Origin: Verrucomicrobiota bacterium
GTDB lineage: Bacteria > Verrucomicrobiota > Verrucomicrobiia > Chthoniobacterales > UBA10450
Assembly: GCA_003219395.1 (NCBI GenBank)
Contig: QHOR01000082.1
Span: 1 to 10,035, forward strand
DNA: 10,035 bases
Direction: 5' to 3'
The first letter of the stretch is position 1. The number at the start of each line of letters is the position of its first letter. The notes under the pieces were generated by a model, which was not told where the DNA came from, did not search any database, and was given only the letters and a program-made list of their open reading frames with translations. Positions 1 to 7,875 of the stretch are shown in pieces. The position numbers and the translations under genes were made by a program.

Positions 1-210
1 CGGGAAAGCACCGTCGAGATAAACTACCGCGAGGGGCGGTTGAGTGGAAAGCACACCGCCTTTGGTGACGATCTCGTAGCGTTTTGCCTGGACTGGGGCC
101 GTATGCGATTTCGGAAGTTCTACCTGCCCTTCGACGACAGCGCTCGCCAAAAGCGCAACAGGCATGATGAACAATACTGCGTTAAACCACAGCAACCCGC
201 GCAGGCGCAT
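1..210 (-). CDS. Secreted protein with signal peptide, N-terminal part only (runs off the left edge)
   Basis: An open minus-strand frame of 70 codons begins with ATG at 210-208 and is still open at base 1, so only the N-terminus is present. Residues 1-24 form a signal peptide: basic start MRLR, a hydrophobic core, and a likely cleavage after Ala-Ser-Ala. The mature start reads VEGQVELPKSH, followed by KRYEIVTKGG and AVVYLDGAFP. This beta-rich pattern resembles the N-terminal region of secreted cupredoxin-like or 'methylamine utilisation'-type proteins with a regulatory beta-sandwich, but too little is visible to assign a function. It lies 74 bases downstream of the exporter gene on the same strand and could be co-transcribed with it. 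No clear ribosome-binding site is seen. The coding call is fairly safe because of the clean signal peptide; the family call is tentative. Confidence 0.68.
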   Translation of the reverse strand, partial: MRLRGLLWFNAVLFIMPVALLASAVVEGQVELPKSHTAPVQAKRYEIVTKGGVLSTQPPLAVVYLDGAFP

Positions 211-284
211 TTTGTTTCCAGTTTAGCAGCGTTTCACCAGTCGGAAAGTTTTGAACGAGCCCAACAGCCCAGGCGATTCACGTA

Positions 285-2742
285 TTAGATCTTACGGCGA
301 GCAATCGCCATGGCGGGTAAAGCAAAGAAAATTGTGGCAATCAGACTCCAGAAGATTCCGATAGCGCAGGCAATACCGAGGCTGGTCAGCGCTGGGTTGC
401 GTGCAAGAGCCAGCGAGCCAAATCCGCTGACTGCGGTCAAGCCGGCCAGCAAGACCGGCTTCAACACGCCCGCACTTTTGCCAGATCAGCACAACATCAA
501 TTCCGTAGTCCACACCGATTGCCAGTACCAGCCGGAACGAGAGCACATTGAGGAGATTCAAATTGACGTGCAGCAGCTTCATCGACGCAATCATAGCTCC
601 AATGCCGAATGCTAACGTGATGACCTGGATCATCCACAAACGGAAATCCCGATACAAAATGGCCAGCAACGAAACGTCGAAGACGGCCATCAGCGCGCTG
701 ATGATCAGGAGTTGATGATGCGACCATGGCAGCAAATCGGCGAGGGCATAACTCCACCCGGACAAGATCATCGGAACCCCGGCTACTGGCAGGTCGCGTG
801 CCAGGTCTTTGCTTTGTGCATGGGCTAAAATGGGTTGGCCGGTTGTAACGAATCCCGTAGTCAACGTGGGATCGTGACCAAAGTAGCGATCAACCATGAA
901 CCACCAACTGGATGATTTAGGCAATTGGTCGCGCCAATTGGGAAGGGGGACATTGGGATCAGTAAGATGTTGTAGTTCATCAAGCAGAGCGAACGCTGGG
1001 GAGAATGAATCGCGACTGAATCCTTCAGCGTCCAGAGTTTGGTCCAGGGTCTCGCGTGCTGCTGGGAAATTGATCGCGCTCAATTGTCGCCGATTGGTTG
1101 CCATCCAATCCGGTGAAAGACAAAGCGCAGCGGGAGTGGAGAAACCCTTGATCTTTCCGGCTGCCTGGAGCTCTCGCCAATGGACGACAATTTTCTGCCA
1201 GTAATCGTGCAGCTCCTGCGGATTCGCCGAGCGCACAATGGCCAATACCGGCTCCCAGCGTACTGGCATTTCATGCATGATTGCCTCGAGCGCCTGACTG
1301 GCGCGAAGGTTCCTTGGCTGCAGCGAACGTGTGTTAGCTTCGAAGTTGAGCGGGGGACTTGGCGAAACGGCGATCGCAGTCAGGAGTAACAAAAGCAGAG
1401 TTGAAAAAATCAACATCGGCGCCGGCTTTCGCACGATCCAGCGCACATATTTTCGTACGCTGTCGAATAGCCAGTCATGAGGAATTGCGTGCCGCTCGCG
1501 AACAAACAAAAACAAAATCGAACACATAAAGAGCCCAGCGACGAAAATCCCGATGGCGATTAGTACACCCAGTTCCGAAAAAGCCATCGAACCACTTAAG
1601 ACCAGGGCAAGGAAACCGACTGCTGTGGTGAGCGCGCCGAAGAAAACGGCCCGGCCAAGTTTTGCTATTGATGTTGCGATTGCCTGCTGGTGCGGTTCTC
1701 CATCTGAGCGCGCCTGGTGATAGCGTCCGATGGTGAGAATCGCGAAGTCGACTCCCAGCCCAACGAGAATCGCACAAAAACCGACGCTGATCATGCTGAG
1801 TCGTCTGAAGAGGAGTTGCCCGAGAGTTAGAGCGACCAGGCAGGAGAGAAGAAGACAAATCGCCATGCCCAGTAGCGGAAGCCACCGGCGAAAACCAACG
1901 AAGAAAATTGTGCCTACCAGCAGCACCGAACCAAGTAACGTCGCCACGACGTCGTAGCGCATGCTAAGCGAAATTTCCGATGCAAAGGCCGAGCGGCCAG
2001 TCACGAGAACTTCCAAGGGGCCGCCATTCCATCCCTCGGTGGAGATCGCACGAAACTTGTTTACTTCGCGCATTAAACGCTGGCATTCGAAGGTGCTGGT
2101 GGATTGCTGGTTCGTCACCACCAGAAAAACACGCATGGTGCCCTCTGCCGATGTCAGCGGTTGTTCCTGCTCGATGATCGTGCTTTCGGCAAAAGGCTTT
2201 AGCGCCGGCGCGATCAGACCGAGAGGATCAAAGGAAAGCTCGAACTCTGGACGCGGCGAGCCGGCTTCGATCTGTTCGCGTAAGCGCTGAAGCCTATCGC
2301 GAATTTTCTCCGGTTGCAGGATCGATATTGTCTCGCGGAAGACGTTTGGCTCCAGGTTAAGAAGCAAGGGTACTGCGATGGATTGCAGATCGCGGATTCC
2401 ATCAGCGGTAGACATTGGCGAGCCGGCGAGCACGCGCACGCACCAGGGCTGTTGTCGCAATCTTTCGGCAAACACGGGCGCGAAGTCCTCCAGTCTCTCG
2501 ACGTCTTTCGGTTCGCACCGAAGCGCGAACGTGAGCTCCCGCGTCTGCTCGAAATCCCGATCGTAAATCTTCAGGCCTTGCACCGACGAAAATTTACCGG
2601 GCAAAACATTGAAGATTTCGGAATCAAGTTGTAACGACGTAACAAGAATCCCCATGCAGCCGACCGTCAGCGCAGCCACACCGCACCAGACCAGGCCGCG
2701 TCGCTGGGTTATGATCCGGGCGATGAAGTCACTCGTGCGCAT
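285..2742 (-). CDS. RND superfamily/MMPL-type exporter (HpnN-like), frameshifted near its C-terminus
   Basis: This is a large inner-membrane exporter, probably moving a lipid or other hydrophobic envelope compound using the proton gradient. The layout is two tandem RND halves. TM1 is at about 17-36, followed by a periplasmic domain at about 40-255, a TM block at about 262-415 with GVDF at 330-333, and TM7 at about 441-460. The second periplasmic domain (about 465-665) is followed by a TM block from about 677 with GVDYGID at 743-749. The Asp-Tyr/Phe sites match the proton-relay position of MMPL proteins. After Gln755 (bases 478-480) the original frame loses homology-like character and ends at 292. 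A different frame from 467 to 285 gives a proper final TM block (PVLLAGLTAVSGFGSLALA). Removing one A from the AAAA run (TTTT at 476-479 on the plus strand) restores a single protein of about 818 residues. It may be a real lesion or a sequencing or assembly error. No strong ribosome-binding site precedes the start. The substrate is unknown. Confidence 0.88.
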
Positions 2743-2936
2743 GAACGGCGGTAGTGTTCTGCAATGCCGGCGGCTTTACAATCACTCAGCCAAGTCTCGC
2801 GTTAACACCGGCTTTTTAGACCGGTAAATGCGAGTCCCGCTGACGGAACCGTTTTCAATGCTCCGGTCCGTAAACCGTTGACGCGGCTGGTCACTTTGGC
2901 AGAACGAGATGCATCAATCCGAACATCGGTGTTAAT
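2743..2936. other. Intergenic gap between the exporter and lipoprotein genes, with imperfect inverted repeats
   Basis: No credible gene is seen in these 194 bases. They separate two genes transcribed in the same direction, so they could hold a terminator for the lipoprotein gene or a separate promoter for the exporter. Two inverted repeats are visible: ACCGG/CCGGT (2807-2811 with 2821-2825), and a longer one pairing 2843-2851 with 2864-2871 around one bulged base (ACGG-A-ACCG with CGGTCCGT). Neither is followed by a clear T-run on the minus strand, so a classic intrinsic terminator is not supported. Confidence 0.35.
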
Positions 2937-3386
2937 TCAGAATCGGAATACGAACGTCTCGTTGCCGGCCGTGTATCGCAGGGTCTTTTGCTTCGGGGCC
3001 CGAAGAAATTGGTCTCGCAAGCCGAGCCAACCGCGCAATTGAGGGGGCGCTTGTGTTAGCGGTCCCGACCAGCCTTGGCGGGCCAATCCTCCTTGGACTT
3101 GGGCGAAGGTGGCATCCTGCCGCAGTGAGAGCAGTGTAATTCCCGGGCCTTTGGACACTGTTAGTTCGAAGTCACCGGTTTGAGAAAAGCGAACGAGCGC
3201 CTCGCCAATAAGCGTCGTATTTGGTGTTCGATACATGAGCTGACCATTCTTGGTTTGCCATCTGGAAGCTGGATCGGAAAACTGGTGATGTGAATTGGTT
3301 GCGCAACTTATTACGCAAAAGGAGATAATCGCCAGAAAGGACGCCAATCCTGAAGTCATGGCCCGATGGGCCGCAGCCGACCTCAT
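2937..3386 (-). CDS. Small envelope lipoprotein, translationally coupled to the FAD oxidoreductase
   Basis: A predicted 149-residue lipoprotein of unknown function. The ATG at 3386-3384 overlaps the TGA of the upstream FAD gene (3385-3383) in an ATGA junction, which argues for translational coupling and decides the start. Longer in-frame starts would overlap the FAD gene by over 100 bases, and the next Met (3359) would remove the basic n-region. Residues 1-27 form a type II signal peptide with Arg2 and Arg8, a hydrophobic core and the lipobox V-I-S-C with Cys28 as the lipidated residue. The mature part begins with a polar linker, then a beta-rich body with GDFELTVSKGPG and GWLGLRDQFL, ending in FVFRF. 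Size, lipid anchor and beta character recall LolB-like or DUF3261-type outer-membrane lipoproteins that sit with MMPL exporters in some polyene clusters, but I cannot confirm family membership from sequence alone. Confidence 0.75.
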   Translation of the reverse strand: MRSAAAHRAMTSGLASFLAIISFCVISCATNSHHQFSDPASRWQTKNGQLMYRTPNTTLIGEALVRFSQTGDFELTVSKGPGITLLSLRQDATFAQVQGGLARQGWSGPLTQAPPQLRGWLGLRDQFLRAPKQKTLRYTAGNETFVFRF

Positions 3387-4693
3387 GGCATAACCCCGGC
3401 CGTCTCGCTGGATACTGGCGTTTCTTTTTTCCCTGGTACAAGCGAAAGACGCGGCGAAAACGCAAAGAACTTTTGGGCGTACACGAAAAAGTAGAACACC
3501 CACATTCTCCATTTAATCGCAAAACTCTTGGCTTCGTTGCCGGCGAGCACGGCATTTACCGCCGCGGCAATCTGCATCGTGTCGGTAGGATTCAGGAAGA
3601 CTTCGAGAAACTCCTTGCTGCGCTGGTACCAGGCGGTCACGAAGGTCATATAAATGTCCATGATCCGGTTCACGCTCCGCGAATATTTTTTGAAGAGTTG
3701 GCGTCGTTTCGATGCGTCACGCAAAACCTGGTCCAGCGTGTCGGCAGCTCTTTCGGCGGACATAATCGCCAAAAAAACACCGCTGCTAAATACCGGATCG
3801 ATAAACCCGGCTGCATCACCGGCCAGCAACCAGCGGTCGCCCGAAAGTCGGGTATTCCGATAGGAATAATCGCCGGCGGAATAAACGGGCGATATGCGAA
3901 CGGCGTTTCTCATCCGTTCGTTCACCAGCGGCTGCTCCGCGATGAATTTTTCCAGAGCGGCCTGGGGCGCGAGCTTTGTCGCCTTAAAAGTAGCCGTGTC
4001 CATCACCACTCCCACGCTGGTCCTGGTGTCCGTCAAGGGAATCATCCAGAACCAGCGATCAAGCCCGCGGACCATGCGAATCAGTGTGGCATCGCGCCCC
4101 GGCAGACGATCGACGTCTTCATAGTGCGCAAATACTGAAAACTTCTGCAGATGATCGTACGTCTTCTTTAGCTTAAAAAAACTGCCGAGTACAGTCTGCC
4201 TTCCACTGCAATCAAGCAGATAGCGCGCCTCAATGATCGAATTTGCGGCTCCGGAATTTCCCACCTCAATCCTTACCCGATCGACGGCGAAATCGACGCG
4301 TTTCACTTCTGTTTCCTCAAGGACTTCTGCGCCATTCTCCCTTGAATGGTCGAGCAATAACTTGTCGAACTCCGAACGCGTTACTTGGTAGGCCCGGTCG
4401 CGCTGTGAGCGAAAACCATCTTTAAAGTAAAACTTTATGCCCCGGGTCCCGCACGCTGCCATAATTTCGCCACCGAACTTTGGCAGAAAAGTGCGGTCCA
4501 ATTTTTCGCGCACCCCAAGCCGATCAAAGGTTTGAATGCTGAATGGCAGGAGCGATTCGCCAATGTGGAAGCGCGGAAATTTCTCGCGCTCAAACACGAT
4601 TACTCGCCGGCCCGCTTTCGCGAGTAAGGTCGCCGCGGTGCTGCCGGCCGGCCCGCCTCCAATGATCGCGACATCGTACATCCCGGCAGTCAT
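3383..4693 (-). CDS. FAD-dependent oxidoreductase of the flavin-dependent halogenase-like family
   Basis: A 436-residue flavoprotein. A Rossmann FAD site lies at the N-terminus (GGGPAG at 12-17, Glu35-Arg36 after the second strand), and the second FAD motif is at 291-296 (AGDAAG). Three features point to the halogenase branch rather than plain monooxygenases or geranylgeranyl reductases. WFWMIP at 214-219 matches the WxWxIP halogenase motif. FIDPVFSSG at 297-305 matches the FxxPxxSxG tunnel motif. Lys72 in PKFGG sits close to where PltA/PrnA-type enzymes carry the catalytic lysine. FPRFHIGESLLP at 39-50 is typical of the PltA-like group. Halogenases use FADH2 and O2 to make HOCl or HOBr, but many relatives with these motifs have unproven activity. 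The C-terminal stretch at about 394-420 is aromatic and hydrophobic and may touch the membrane. The gene is coupled to the lipoprotein gene. An alternative start is Met5 (4681). Confidence 0.88.
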   Translation of the reverse strand: MTAGMYDVAIIGGGPAGSTAATLLAKAGRRVIVFEREKFPRFHIGESLLPFSIQTFDRLGVREKLDRTFLPKFGGEIMAACGTRGIKFYFKDGFRSQRDRAYQVTRSEFDKLLLDHSRENGAEVLEETEVKRVDFAVDRVRIEVGNSGAANSIIEARYLLDCSGRQTVLGSFFKLKKTYDHLQKFSVFAHYEDVDRLPGRDATLIRMVRGLDRWFWMIPLTDTRTSVGVVMDTATFKATKLAPQAALEKFIAEQPLVNERMRNAVRISPVYSAGDYSYRNTRLSGDRWLLAGDAAGFIDPVFSSGVFLAIMSAERAADTLDQVLRDASKRRQLFKKYSRSVNRIMDIYMTFVTAWYQRSKEFLEVFLNPTDTMQIAAAVNAVLAGNEAKSFAIKWRMWVFYFFVYAQKFFAFSPRLSLVPGKKETPVSSETAGVMP

Positions 4694-4699
4694 CGTCTG

Positions 4700-4729
4700 T
4701 TGACGATAGCAAATTATCCAAAGTTTAAT
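4700..4729 (+). promoter_or_regulatory. Sigma70-like promoter for the LptF/LptG-family gene
   Basis: TTGACG (4700-4705, 5 of 6 to the -35 consensus) and TTTAAT (4724-4729, 5 of 6 to the -10 consensus) are separated by 18 bases and point toward the permease gene. A start near 4736 would give a 5' leader of about 70 bases. On the opposite strand a GATAAT box (4718-4713) could act as a -10 for the divergent FAD oxidoreductase gene, but it lacks a good -35. The two promoters would overlap and might compete. Confidence 0.45.
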
Positions 4730-4805
4730 AGGTGCAGCATGGTGGAGCTCTCCACAGCCGCAGCGCGGCGCTCCTATGAGTTTGTGCTAACGTGTCCGCG
4801 AGAAG

Positions 4806-5912
4806 ATGAAGTTGATCGATCGATTTGTGAGCCGCGAGCTGATGGTGAACGTGTTGTTCGCCATCGCGGTGCTGAGCCTTGTGCTCGTGGTTGGAAACAT
4901 TTTCCGCAAGCTTCTTCCGTTGCTGGTGAACCACGATGTACCGATGGAATATCTAATCACTTTCATCGCCTATGTTCTGCCGTTCTCACTCATTTTCACG
5001 ATTCCCTGGGGATTGTTGACAGCGATCCTTCTCGTGTTCGGGCGGCTATCCGCCGACAACGAATTGATCGCGCTCCGCGCTAATGGGGTGAGTGTTCCTC
5101 GCGTCTGCCTTTCCCTTTGGGGCGTCGCTCTGGCGTGCACTCTGATCTGTCTCTGGCTCAATGTGCAGGTGGCGCCTGCAGCGCAGGAAAAATTGCGCAG
5201 CACGATTTTCGACCTCGCTACACGAAATCCGATGGCGCTCTTCGGCAGCGACCAAGTGATCGATCAGTTTCCCGGGCGCAAAATTTACGTCGGGAAAAAG
5301 GAAGGCAACAAACTCGAGAACATTACGGTGTTTGAGTTAAACCAAAGCTCGCTTCCGGTGAAAGTGACTTACGCGCGCACCGGCATGCTAGAAGCAGATT
5401 TGGCGAACAAACAGATACTCATGCACCTTTATCAGGCGCGTTATCAGGAGCGCGATCCCAAAGACCCAACCAACCTGCGAAAGATTCGTGACGGAATCAA
5501 CATGGTGGAAGGCACATTGCCTATCAGTCTCGAGGAGCTTTACACTAAAGAGAAAAAACGGCCGAGCCGATCTGCGTTGTCTATCGAACAATTGCTGGAG
5601 CAATTGAAAAGTCAGAATAAACGCGAACGCAGCGCCAGTCGCACCGAAATCAATAAACGGTTTTCATTTCCGTTCGCATGTGTTGCGTTTGCGATAATTG
5701 GAGTACCGCTGGGCGTCACGGCGCATCGCCGCGAGACCTCAATCGGATTCGCCATGGGGTTGATCGTGGCCACCACTTATTTTCTCTTTGTCATTATCGG
5801 CGACACCCTGCGTGGAAATCCGCATGCGCACCCGGAACTGCTCGTCTGGGTCCCCAATGTCCTTTTTATCATCCTTGGAGTCCTTTTGTTTCGACGGCTG
5901 GCACGGCAATAA
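4806..5912 (+). CDS. LptF/LptG (YjgP/YjgQ) family lipopolysaccharide-transport permease
   Basis: A 368-residue inner-membrane permease of the LptB2FG ABC exporter, which extracts lipopolysaccharide from the inner membrane and feeds it to LptC. The topology is canonical for the family: TM1 about 13-32, TM2 about 50-78, TM3 about 98-120, a periplasmic beta-jellyroll about 125-270, then TM4 about 285-303, TM5 about 311-333 and TM6 about 345-363. The conserved cytoplasmic segment GRLSADNELIALRANGVS (79-96) is the coupling region that contacts the LptB ATPase. EINKRFSFPF (281-290) and GVPLGV (299-304) are the conserved entry to the second membrane half. Length matches the family. F versus G cannot be settled here, and no partner permease follows: the next gene is convergent. 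The start is chosen because MKLIDRFVSREL is the usual N-terminal helix; the ribosome-binding site is weak. Confidence 0.93.
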   Translation: MKLIDRFVSRELMVNVLFAIAVLSLVLVVGNIFRKLLPLLVNHDVPMEYLITFIAYVLPFSLIFTIPWGLLTAILLVFGRLSADNELIALRANGVSVPRVCLSLWGVALACTLICLWLNVQVAPAAQEKLRSTIFDLATRNPMALFGSDQVIDQFPGRKIYVGKKEGNKLENITVFELNQSSLPVKVTYARTGMLEADLANKQILMHLYQARYQERDPKDPTNLRKIRDGINMVEGTLPISLEELYTKEKKRPSRSALSIEQLLEQLKSQNKRERSASRTEINKRFSFPFACVAFAIIGVPLGVTAHRRETSIGFAMGLIVATTYFLFVIIGDTLRGNPHAHPELLVWVPNVLFIILGVLLFRRLARQ

Positions 5913-5960
5913 GAATGGATTTGCGCGTGGCCCAATGAATGAGCTAGCGCACCGTTATGA

Positions 5961-7598
5961 TCAGGCTTCCTCGGGTTCTGGTCCTAGCGAGAGCGAAGGT
6001 TCCTGCGCCGGGCGAGGGGAGCGATGTTGGAGGATTGGCATCCGTACTGTGTTCCACAGGTAAACAGCCACACAGGACAGAACTACAACAGACGCATAAG
6101 GTCGAACGTGCTTAAGCAGGTCAATCGCCCACAGCGTTGCTTCGAGTTTCTTGTCGATCAGCATCACGTGCACAATCATCACGGTGCTCGCCGCGGAGAT
6201 TATAAAATGAATGACGCTCAATCTGAAACTCACTCCCAAGGCGACGGCACTGACTACCGCACCCCAGACGAGATAGCGCTCGTGCATTTGTCCCAGCAAC
6301 GCAAACATCAGCAACCACGGAGCGGCGATCGCAATCAGGGCGCGAGAATCACGATCACGAACCTGTCGCGCTGCCCCGTACGCGCATACCGAGAGAGCGC
6401 CAAGATAAAGCAGGCGCAGAGTCCATTGCAGCGTGAGATGGAAATACAAGGATCCAAAATGAACCGAGCAGAATGGATCTTTCAGTGACCATCCAAGCTG
6501 CGAGAGAAGTGAGGGAAGGTTGTAACATGAGCTGATAACAAGGTACGGGTAATGCTCGCTACCATATAGAAAACCAACGCGCAGCCAGGCAAAGCTTCCC
6601 CCGGCGAAGGCGCCAATCACAAACGCGGCGCATCCAATGATTCCGCTGATCCGGGCAATTCGATGTGGCAATTTGCCTCGCAGAAAGAACGACGAGGTAG
6701 CGGTCACAGCAGCAAATGTGAGCCAGGCCGCCGGTGTGCGTAGAAGCCAGGGTGACGCGATTAGCGCCGCCGTGGCAGTGAAGCCAGCCATCACATCCAG
6801 CGCGCGATTCCATCTTTTTTGCCATAACGGCCAAAGCACAAAAAACGGCGCCACAAATAACAGTTGCCCCTTAAACATTGCGCCCGCGGCCAAAAGGCAA
6901 CCGCACACGAACCAGCGATTTTTCAGCGCTGCGAGCGCAGCAAACAGATAAAACGGCAGGATCCATACGTCCCATTGGGGCCATCCATGCGCATCAAGAA
7001 TCATCGAAGACTCAAGCCATGCTGCGCTCGCCGCAGCGAGGCCGCAGATCCAAGCGCGTTTTTTTGGCAACCCCGCATTCGAGGACGACCGCGTTGTTCG
7101 TGAGGACCGCTGCACGCACAGACGCACCAGGAAGAAAATTGCCACTGCGGAAAGCAGTTCGCACAACAGATTGATCTTCAGTAACGGGTTGACCAGCTTG
7201 GGATGTCCGTCGTCGACTCCGGGAAATTGATTACGCACTTCCTTCGCCCAGATCGCCATCACCAGAAGTCGCAGAGGCGGATAGTCGAGGCCATAATCCT
7301 TCTGGTAGGACTTATGTTTCACCCGGTCATAAAGTGCGAAGTAGCCACGGCAGAATCCTTTCAATGAATTAGCCGCGCTTTCGTTCGGGGACAGGCGACG
7401 CGCTTCTTTCAGAGTTTCGCTGCCCCAGTAAAAAGCGTTGACGATGTCGTGCTGATAACGCACGTGCCTTGTGCTTTCTCCAATCCAGCGACGTAGCTGA
7501 ATCCCGCCGAGGAAAAGCGCGACGATCAGAAATGCAAGCAATGCGCGCCGTGCAAATTTAGTGGCGAAGAGCCGTTGAAAGAATGCCCGAATGACCAT
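5961..7598 (-). CDS. Polytopic GT-C-fold membrane glycosyltransferase (GT39/GT87-like)
   Basis: A 545-residue integral membrane protein with about 10-12 hydrophobic helices (for example 19-33, 141-162, 184-200, 212-227, 230-257, 268-286, 318-335, 392-409, 418-436, 443-480, 500-516). It fits the GT-C superfamily, enzymes that move a sugar from a polyprenyl-phosphate donor to a lipid or protein acceptor on the periplasmic face. Supporting motifs are the acidic first-loop sequence YGLDYPP (102-108), DAHGWPQWDVW (202-212), MFKGQ before a helix (241-245) and MHERY (438-442), all typical of mannosyltransferase-like GT87/PMT relatives. The N-terminus has the usual basic stretch before TM1, and the C-terminal tail is Pro/Glu-rich. 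The gene converges on the permease with 48 bases between stops and no obvious terminator hairpin. Acceptor and donor are unknown. A non-glycosyltransferase membrane protein is a less likely alternative. Confidence 0.8.
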   Translation of the reverse strand: MVIRAFFQRLFATKFARRALLAFLIVALFLGGIQLRRWIGESTRHVRYQHDIVNAFYWGSETLKEARRLSPNESAANSLKGFCRGYFALYDRVKHKSYQKDYGLDYPPLRLLVMAIWAKEVRNQFPGVDDGHPKLVNPLLKINLLCELLSAVAIFFLVRLCVQRSSRTTRSSSNAGLPKKRAWICGLAAASAAWLESSMILDAHGWPQWDVWILPFYLFAALAALKNRWFVCGCLLAAGAMFKGQLLFVAPFFVLWPLWQKRWNRALDVMAGFTATAALIASPWLLRTPAAWLTFAAVTATSSFFLRGKLPHRIARISGIIGCAAFVIGAFAGGSFAWLRVGFLYGSEHYPYLVISSCYNLPSLLSQLGWSLKDPFCSVHFGSLYFHLTLQWTLRLLYLGALSVCAYGAARQVRDRDSRALIAIAAPWLLMFALLGQMHERYLVWGAVVSAVALGVSFRLSVIHFIISAASTVMIVHVMLIDKKLEATLWAIDLLKHVRPYASVVVLSCVAVYLWNTVRMPILQHRSPRPAQEPSLSLGPEPEEA

Positions 7599-7620
7599 TT
7601 GATACCCGTAACGAAGACCG

Positions 7621-7637
7621 CCGTTCGACCGGAACGG
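7621..7637. repeat. Perfect 6-bp inverted repeat in the divergent intergenic region
   Basis: CCGTTC and GAACGG flank a 5-base loop (GACCG), 22 bases upstream of the glycosyltransferase start. It sits in the 183-base gap between that gene and tRNA-fMet and could be an operator-like or hairpin element. There is no T-run on either strand that would make it a terminator. I see no gene in the gap. Confidence 0.3.
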
Positions 7638-7747
7638 TTACCGGAGTTTTCTTCGAGGCAAGTTTTTTATTCGCTCCAAATGCTCAATCTGCAAGACGTC
7701 GAGATTATTCGCATCGCGGCAAGTTGTTTAAAGCATCAGTTTTTCGA

Positions 7748-7776
7748 TTTGCACAGAAAGATTACACAACTATTCT
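7748..7776 (+). promoter_or_regulatory. Possible promoter of the tRNA-fMet gene
   Basis: TTTGCA (7748-7753) and TATTCT (7771-7776) each match 4 of 6 consensus bases and are spaced by exactly 17 bases. The -10 box ends 5 bases before the tRNA, so transcription would begin at or very near the mature 5' end, leaving little or no leader for RNase P. The sequence match is modest and the placement is the main support. Confidence 0.35.
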
Positions 7777-7781
7777 AAGAA

Positions 7782-7858
7782 CGCGGGGTGGAGCAGCCTG
7801 GTAGCTCGTCAGGCTCATAACCTGAAGGCCGCGGGTTCAAATCCCGCCCCCGCAACCA
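7782..7858 (+). tRNA. Initiator tRNA-fMet (CAT anticodon), CCA encoded
   Basis: A 77-base cloverleaf very close to bacterial initiator tRNA. The first base C1 (7782) faces A72 (7854) without pairing, the hallmark that allows formylation. The D-arm has the A11-U24 pair of initiators. The anticodon loop CTCATAA carries CAT at 7816-7818. The T-stem is GCGGG/CCCGC, and CCA is encoded at 7856-7858. The three G-C pairs normally found at 29-31/39-41 are altered: the outermost is A29-U41 (AGG over CCT). This tRNA supplies Met-tRNA for translation start, so it should be essential unless another copy exists. Confidence 0.97.
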
Positions 7859-7875
7859 AATTTCTTCAACTCGCG

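Noticed and set aside
292..475. The alternative C-terminal end of the exporter in its original frame
   Set aside because: The last roughly 60 residues lack membrane character, while the neighbouring frame gives a typical MMPL final helix block, so the original-frame end is a frameshift product.
1475..1885. Minus-strand 136-residue frame inside the exporter gene
   Set aside because: It lies wholly within the exporter coding region in another frame, is Arg/Ser-rich and shows no membrane or domain pattern.
2843..2871. Intrinsic terminator for the lipoprotein gene
   Set aside because: The hairpin is bulged with a 12-base loop and no T-run follows on the minus strand.
3387..3512. A longer start for the lipoprotein at 3512
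   Set aside because: It would overlap the FAD gene by 130 bases and hide the signal peptide; the ATGA-coupled start at 3386 gives a proper lipoprotein signal.
7575..7778. A 67-residue plus-strand frame between the glycosyltransferase and tRNA-fMet
   Set aside because: It overlaps the glycosyltransferase start and the putative tRNA promoter, has no domain-like pattern, and looks like chance.
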